A stretch of 41,010 nucleotides of DNA from Flavobacterium sp. (GTDB lineage: Bacteria; Bacteroidota; Bacteroidia; Flavobacteriales; Flavobacteriaceae), in the NCBI RefSeq assembly GCF_013822155.1, contig NZ_PNJW01000024.1, forward strand, positions 1 through 41,010, given 5' to 3'. Below, piece by piece: positions 37,729 to 41,010 of this stretch (position 1 is the first letter of the stretch; each line of letters opens with the position of its first letter). Under the pieces are notes generated by a model. The model was not told where the DNA came from and did not search any database. It saw only the letters and a program-made list of their open reading frames with translations. The translations under genes and the position numbers were made by a program.

Positions 37729-37758
37729 CAAATATACAATCTTTTTATATTTTTGCAA
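37729..37758 (-). promoter_or_regulatory. Full Bacteroidota promoter for the SRP RNA (TTG-N19-TATATTTG)
   Basis: On the minus strand, TTG at 37758-37756, a 19-bp spacer, and TATATTTG at 37736-37729. This is an ideal match in both boxes and spacing, and places the transcript start near 37723-37726. Confidence 0.8.
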
Positions 37759-37790
37759 GTAATTTTACCCAATACAAATCGTTATATTTG
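37753..37790 (+). promoter_or_regulatory. Promoter for the glutaminyl cyclase gene
   Basis: TATATTTG at 37783-37790 is a perfect -7 box. The nearest upstream TTG is at 37753-37755, 27 bp away, a little too far. It forms the left half of a TTGCAA palindrome whose right half serves the SRP RNA promoter in the other direction. Confidence 0.55.
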
Positions 37791-37811
37791 CCTAACTTAT
37801 TTATGTCCGTC

Positions 37812-38888
37812 ATGAAAAAACATAACTTATTATCATTCATTTTATTAGCCACTTTTGTATACGGTTGCGGTGATACCGTCAAAGACAAAAAAAACTTATT
37901 TGCCTTTAATACCTCCCAATTAAAAGAACAATTTACAACGGAAGAAACGACAAATTTGTCTGTTGCGAATAAAGCAAACAAAACTATTGACAGCATTGTT
38001 TACTTTGTTAACGAGAAAAAAATAGGTTCAGTAAAAGGAGCCAATTCCCTAGAGTTAAAATTTGCTGAAGAAAAACTAGGCTATCAATACTTAAAAGCAA
38101 TGGTTTATTTTGAAGATGACTTTGCTGAAGCTACCCATCGGGTGGAACTGGTTTCAAATATCGAACCCAAGTTATTAAATTACATCATCGTAAATACCTA
38201 TCCGCATGATATCAAAGCTTATACGCAAGGATTAGAATTTCACCGCGATACGCTGTATGAAGGAACCGGAAACGGAGCCGGAAACGGTACGGGTATAAAA
38301 GGCATCTCCAGTTTACGTAAAACCGACTATAAAACAGGAAAAGTCTATAAAAACGTTGAACATCCTGAGTCTATTTTTGGAGAAGGCATCACGGTGTTAA
38401 ACAATAAAGTGTATCAATTAACTTGGCGAAACCTGACCGGATTTATTTATGATGCCAATACCTTCAAACAACTCAAAACATTCAAGTATTCCAGAGAGAT
38501 TGAGGGTTGGGGCTTGTGTAATGATGGCAAACTATTATATCAATCCGACGGGACAGAGAAAATCTATACTTTAAATCCGGAAACTTTGATGATAGAAGGA
38601 AGCATAAACGTGTATTCCGGTGCGAATAAAATCAAATCGGTGAATGAGTTGGAATGGATTAACGGTAAAATCTTCGGGAACATCTATCAAAGAGACGCTA
38701 TTGCCATCATTAACCCTACCAATGGAGCGGTGGAAGCCGTGATTAATCTAGCCGAATTAAAAAAGAAAGTCACTCAACATCCTGACCTCGACGTGCTCAA
38801 CGGAATTGCTTACAACCGAAAACACAAAACATTGTTTGTAACCGGTAAAAACTGGGATAAAATGTTTGAGATTCGTATAGGGGAATAA
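37812..38888 (+). CDS. Glutaminyl-peptide cyclotransferase, lipoprotein
   Basis: 358 residues from the ATG at 37812. A lipoprotein signal ends at FVYGC (Cys19). An N-terminal beta domain (about 30-125) precedes the five-bladed propeller of bacterial/plant-type glutaminyl cyclases: YTQGLEFHRDTLYEGTG, FGEGITVLNNKVYQLTW, EIEGWGLCNDGKLLYQSDG, VNELEWINGKIFGNI, LNGIAYN and FVTGKNWDKMFE. It converts N-terminal Gln to pyroglutamate. The frame continues 99 codons upstream to 37515, but that part is antisense to the SRP RNA and lacks a signal peptide, so the short start is right. See the findings on its probable substrates. Confidence 0.9.
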   Translation: MKKHNLLSFILLATFVYGCGDTVKDKKNLFAFNTSQLKEQFTTEETTNLSVANKANKTIDSIVYFVNEKKIGSVKGANSLELKFAEEKLGYQYLKAMVYFEDDFAEATHRVELVSNIEPKLLNYIIVNTYPHDIKAYTQGLEFHRDTLYEGTGNGAGNGTGIKGISSLRKTDYKTGKVYKNVEHPESIFGEGITVLNNKVYQLTWRNLTGFIYDANTFKQLKTFKYSREIEGWGLCNDGKLLYQSDGTEKIYTLNPETLMIEGSINVYSGANKIKSVNELEWINGKIFGNIYQRDAIAIINPTNGAVEAVINLAELKKKVTQHPDLDVLNGIAYNRKHKTLFVTGKNWDKMFEIRIGE

Positions 38889-38889
38889 G

Positions 38890-38951
38890 TTGCGGGTTAC
38901 GAGTTGCGGGTTACGGGTTGCGTGAGGGTTACAATAAAATTCGCAACTCGC
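38890..38951. repeat. Heptamer repeats (TTGCGGG/TTACGAG) with an inverted arm
   Basis: Five in-phase 7-bp units at 38890-38924 of the same family as the array at 40671-40873, then an inverted copy GCAACTCGC at 38943-38951. It fills the spacer between two convergent genes and could form a hairpin. Confidence 0.8.
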
Positions 38952-38955
38952 TACT

Positions 38956-39819
38956 TTAATGAAACTCTCCAAACACTTTCGTTGCTTCATTATAAGCACT
39001 TTCAAAGCTCATTGGGCTTGTGTTGGTGTTTTCTTTTTGTGTGGTGAAATAGGATAATAACTTCTCTGTTGGCATGTTTCCGGTTAGGTCATCTTTTGCC
39101 ATGGGGCAACCACCAAAACCTTGAATGGCTCCGTCAAAACGGCGGCAACCGGCATTGTAAGCTGCATCTACTTTTTCAAACCACTTATCGGGTGTGGTGT
39201 GAAGGTGAGCACCAAACTCAATATGTGGGTATTTTGGAATCAAATTCGAAAATAAATAGGCGATTATTTCGGGTGTCGAACTGCCAATTGTGTCGGATAG
39301 TGACACTATTTTTACGCCCATGCCTGCTAACTTTTCTGTCCACTCTCCAACGATGTCAACGTTCCAGGGATCGCCATAAGGGTTTCCAAAACCCATTGAC
39401 AAATATGTCACTACTTCTTTATTCGAGCGTTCGGCTATTTCCAGTATTTCTTCTAAGGTTATGATGGATTCCGCAATGGTTTTGTGCGTATTCCGCATCT
39501 GGAAGTTCTCTGAAATAGAAAAGGGATACCCTAAGTATTGTATTGCTTCATGTGCTGAAGCGAGTTTTGCTCCTTGTGTATTGGCAATGATGGCGAGCAA
39601 TTTGCTGCGGGTTTGCGACAAGTCTAAACCTGCGAGTACCTCAGCAGTATCGGCCATTTGCGGAATTGCTTTGGGGGAAACAAAACTTCCAAAGTCTAGT
39701 GTGTCAAAGCCTACTCGCAAGAGCGACTGAATATAGGCTACTTTCCGTTCCGTGGGAATAAAGGTTTTGATGCCTTGCATGGCATCCCGCGGACATTCGA
39801 TTATTTTTATTGGTTGCAT
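38956..39819 (-). CDS. mvaB: Hydroxymethylglutaryl-CoA lyase
   Basis: 287 residues, a TIM-barrel HMGL-like enzyme. The catalytic Arg-Asp is in IECPRDAMQG, the metal-binding His pair is in FGAHLHTTPD and the flexible loop with its Cys is GFGGCPMAKDDLTGN. It cleaves HMG-CoA to acetoacetate and acetyl-CoA, the last step of leucine breakdown. No other leucine-catabolic gene is nearby. The first motif is ECPRD rather than the more usual VGPRDG, which is a mild deviation. Confidence 0.9.
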   Translation of the reverse strand: MQPIKIIECPRDAMQGIKTFIPTERKVAYIQSLLRVGFDTLDFGSFVSPKAIPQMADTAEVLAGLDLSQTRSKLLAIIANTQGAKLASAHEAIQYLGYPFSISENFQMRNTHKTIAESIITLEEILEIAERSNKEVVTYLSMGFGNPYGDPWNVDIVGEWTEKLAGMGVKIVSLSDTIGSSTPEIIAYLFSNLIPKYPHIEFGAHLHTTPDKWFEKVDAAYNAGCRRFDGAIQGFGGCPMAKDDLTGNMPTEKLLSYFTTQKENTNTSPMSFESAYNEATKVFGEFH

Positions 39820-39826
39820 AGGTGCT

Positions 39827-39834
39827 CAAATATA
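39827..39834 (-). promoter_or_regulatory. -7 promoter element (TATATTTG) for HMG-CoA lyase
   Basis: Plus-strand CAAATATA, a perfect TAnnTTTG on the minus strand, 7 bp before the ATG, so the transcript would be nearly leaderless. Confidence 0.5.
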
Positions 39835-39873
39835 GGAAAGTATTTTGTTTTGTGAAAATGGTTTTTTTGGAGG

Positions 39874-39901
39874 GGCTGAGGGACTGAGGCACTAAGGTGC
39901 C
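39874..39901. repeat. Four 7-bp units of a GGCTGAG/GGACTGA repeat
   Basis: GGCTGAG, GGACTGA, GGCACTA and AGGTGCC follow one another in register, upstream of the HMG-CoA lyase gene. Confidence 0.55.
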
Positions 39902-39920
39902 GGGGGAGTTTAGAGTGGGC

Positions 39921-39957
39921 AAAAAAAAATAGAAACACGGGGTTTCTATTTTTTAGT
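39921..39957 (-). terminator. Terminator after the lysine-rich protein gene
   Basis: A 13-bp stem, AAAAAATAGAAAC at 39924-39936 and its complement at 39942-39954, loop ACGGG. On the minus strand it ends in a long T run. Confidence 0.8.
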
Positions 39958-39965
39958 TAGGCTGG

Positions 39966-40550
39966 TTATTTTTTCTTTTTACCGGAGTCTTTTTTCTTTG
40001 CCTTTTTGGCTTTTTCTTTTTCTTTGGCTTTTTTAGCTTTTTCTTTTGCCTTTGCTTTTTTAGCTTTTTCCTTTTCTTTCGCTTTTTCTTTTTTTAGTTT
40101 CTTTTGGGCTTTCTCTTTCGCTTTTTTCTCTTCTTCTTTTACCTTTTTCATTTTCTTTTTTAGTTTTTTAAGGGTCTTTTTGTCCAAGGTGGTGGTTACT
40201 TCCACGGTGGTTACTTCCATGGCTACTTCTTCCGGTTTGGCGGGAGTAGTGGCGGCCACTCTTCTTGCTGTTGGAGCGGTTTGTTCCATGCGGTCGACTA
40301 ACGGGGAGCTTTTTACGGCAGGTTTGCGTACCGCAGGTGTTGCAGCGGCAGTTTTTGCGGTTGTTGTTCTAGGCGTTGCGGTTCTTTTAGGAGCAGCTGG
40401 TTTTGCTGTTGCAGCCGGTTTTACAGCCGGTGCTGTTGTTTTTGCTGCCGGTGTAGCCGGTTTTCTTGCGGGCGTTGCCGGTTTTGGAGCCGGTGTAGTC
40501 GTTTTTTGTACTTCTGTTGCCGGTGCTTCCGGGGTTTTATTTTCTTCCAT
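39966..40550 (-). CDS. Histone H1-like Ala/Pro/Lys-rich basic protein
   Basis: 194 residues of low complexity in two parts. Residues 1-115 are Ala, Pro and Thr rich with spaced Lys/Arg (PAT-x-KPA repeats); 120-194 are almost only Lys, Ala and Glu (KEKAKKAKAKEKAKKAKEKE). The protein is strongly basic and resembles the eukaryote H1-like tails found in some bacteria and in Bacteroidota annotated as histone-like. It probably binds DNA or RNA, but no defined domain is seen. It has an ideal promoter (TTG-N19-TAACTTTG) and its own terminator, so it is expressed alone. A reading frame on the other strand exists only because of this composition. Confidence 0.75.
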   Translation of the reverse strand: MEENKTPEAPATEVQKTTTPAPKPATPARKPATPAAKTTAPAVKPAATAKPAAPKRTATPRTTTAKTAAATPAVRKPAVKSSPLVDRMEQTAPTARRVAATTPAKPEEVAMEVTTVEVTTTLDKKTLKKLKKKMKKVKEEEKKAKEKAQKKLKKEKAKEKEKAKKAKAKEKAKKAKEKEKAKKAKKKDSGKKKK

Positions 40551-40601
40551 ATACTTAAGTGTATTAATTGATTGTTATTTTATTATTAACCTGATGTTAA
40601 G

Positions 40602-40631
40602 CAAAGTTAATTGATTGTGTACGAATTGCAA
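40602..40631 (-). promoter_or_regulatory. Full Bacteroidota promoter for the lysine-rich gene (TTG-N19-TAACTTTG)
   Basis: On the minus strand, TTG at 40631-40629, a 19-bp spacer and TAACTTTG at 40609-40602. This is as good as the SRP RNA promoter and predicts strong expression. Confidence 0.75.
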
Positions 40632-40670
40632 TGTTAAGTTTTTAGTTTAGGTGAAAACTTAACATTGGGA

Positions 40671-40873
40671 TTGCGGGTTGCGGGTTGCGGGTTGCGAGTT
40701 GCGGGTTGCGGGTTGCGGGTTGTGGGTTTCGAGTTGCGGGTTGCGGGTTTCGGGTTTCGGGTTTCGAGTTGCGGGTTGCGGGTTTCGGGTTGCGGGTTTC
40801 GGGTTGCGGGTTGCGGGTTTCGAGTTGCGGGTTACGGGTTGCGGGTTTCGGGTTGCGGGTTTCGGGTTGCGAG
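40671..40873. repeat. 29 in-phase heptamers (TTGCGGG/TTTCGGG/TTGCGAG) with G-quadruplex potential
   Basis: 29 consecutive 7-bp units without any indel. Most are TTGCGGG or TTTCGGG; five end in GAG, one is TTGTGGG and one is TTACGGG. GGG runs are separated by exactly 4 nt; the longest uninterrupted series is seven units at 40769-40817. Frames read on either strand give periodic peptides (NPKPATR-like) and are not genes. Confidence 0.95.
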
Positions 40874-40895
40874 TTAAGAAACGGGAGCAAACACT

Positions 40896-41010
40896 AGCGA
40901 AATTGATATTTGGTGGAGCGAAATTGACATTTAGGGTAGCGAAATTGACATTTGGTGGAGCGAAATTGACATTTAGGGTAGCGAAAGTGACATTTGGTGG
41001 AGCGAAAGTG
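40896..41010. repeat. 21-bp tandem array, alternating in pairs (42-bp period), open at the right edge
   Basis: Five full units and a partial: AGCGAAATTGACATTTGGTGG alternates with the same head followed by TTTAGGGT. Starts at 40896, 40917, 40938, 40959, 40980 and 41001. Units differ at single bases (GATATT in the first, AAAGTG in the last two). The array continues beyond the window. Confidence 0.92.

Noticed and set aside
40006..40614. A 202-codon plus-strand frame rich in Phe, Ala and Ser, like a membrane protein
   Set aside because: It is the complement of the Lys/Ala/Pro-rich gene on the minus strand; its hydrophobic look follows from AAA/AAG and GCx codons read backwards. The minus-strand gene has an ideal promoter and terminator.
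40671..40873. Linear-chromosome telomere
   Set aside because: The G-rich units look telomere-like, but related copies occur internally at 38.9 kb and sequence continues on both sides.
40642..40897. Frames on both strands giving NPKPATR-type or RVAGCGL-type periodic peptides
   Set aside because: They exist only because 7-bp repeats without stop codons stay open in all frames.
40671..41010. CRISPR array
   Set aside because: The units are contiguous 7- or 21-bp repeats with no unique spacers, and there are no cas genes in the window.

Overview
The window looks like a stretch of chromosome from a member of the Flavobacteriaceae (Bacteroidota), probably Flavobacterium or a close relative. The evidence is an A/T-rich sequence, a gliding protein (GldI), two nucleases with C-terminal type IX secretion (T9SS) sorting domains, a DUF2490 protein, signal peptides that cleave before glutamine, and repeated TAnnTTTG elements (the Bacteroidota -7 promoter box). 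Most genes are housekeeping. I see no phage, insertion sequence, CRISPR array, tRNA or rRNA.

Layout. 1-6.8 kb: the 3' part of a hybrid sensor kinase, a YpfJ-type zinc peptidase, an HMG-CoA synthase, a YifB/ComM AAA ATPase (minus) and a DUF2490 outer-membrane protein. 6.8-13.6 kb, minus strand: a tight FMN reductase-pabB-tilS-dsbD run, preceded by lpdA with its own terminator. 13.9-19.0 kb, plus strand: pckA, an RsmB-type rRNA methyltransferase and two tandem secreted endonuclease I proteins whose sorting domains are about 91% identical at the DNA level. 19.4-23.2 kb, plus strand: nrnA-gldI followed by two cyclophilin-FKBP fusion prolyl isomerases, so three exported prolyl isomerases in a row. 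23.2-28.3 kb: a small unknown gene with a MATE exporter, a PPK2 kinase, a predicted beta-propeller protein, a CAP-domain lipoprotein and pdxH. 28.5-33.1 kb, minus strand: pyrR-pyrB-STAS-like-rnz and an ABC-F ATPase. 33.2-37.4 kb: a TlpA-like lipoprotein without catalytic cysteines, a transaldolase-family aldolase, an SDR and a dipeptide epimerase. 37.4-41.0 kb: a small-type SRP RNA, a glutaminyl cyclase, HMG-CoA lyase, a histone H1-like lysine-rich protein and a repeat block that runs off the right edge.

Themes that link genes: (1) envelope maturation, with signal peptidase I substrates starting at Gln, a lipoprotein glutaminyl cyclase, three prolyl isomerases, DsbD and T9SS cargo; (2) translation and RNA (SRP RNA, TilS, RsmB-type methyltransferase, ABC-F, RNase Z, NrnA); (3) pyrimidine, folate and PLP metabolism.

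I found no clearly new multi-gene system. The most unusual parts are the right-end repeat block (29 in-phase 7-bp G-rich units, then an alternating 21/42-bp array) next to the H1-like gene, several other short-period repeats in spacers from 35 kb onward, the conserved sorting-domain duplication, and a divergent SRP RNA/glutaminyl cyclase promoter built around one TTGCAA palindrome.
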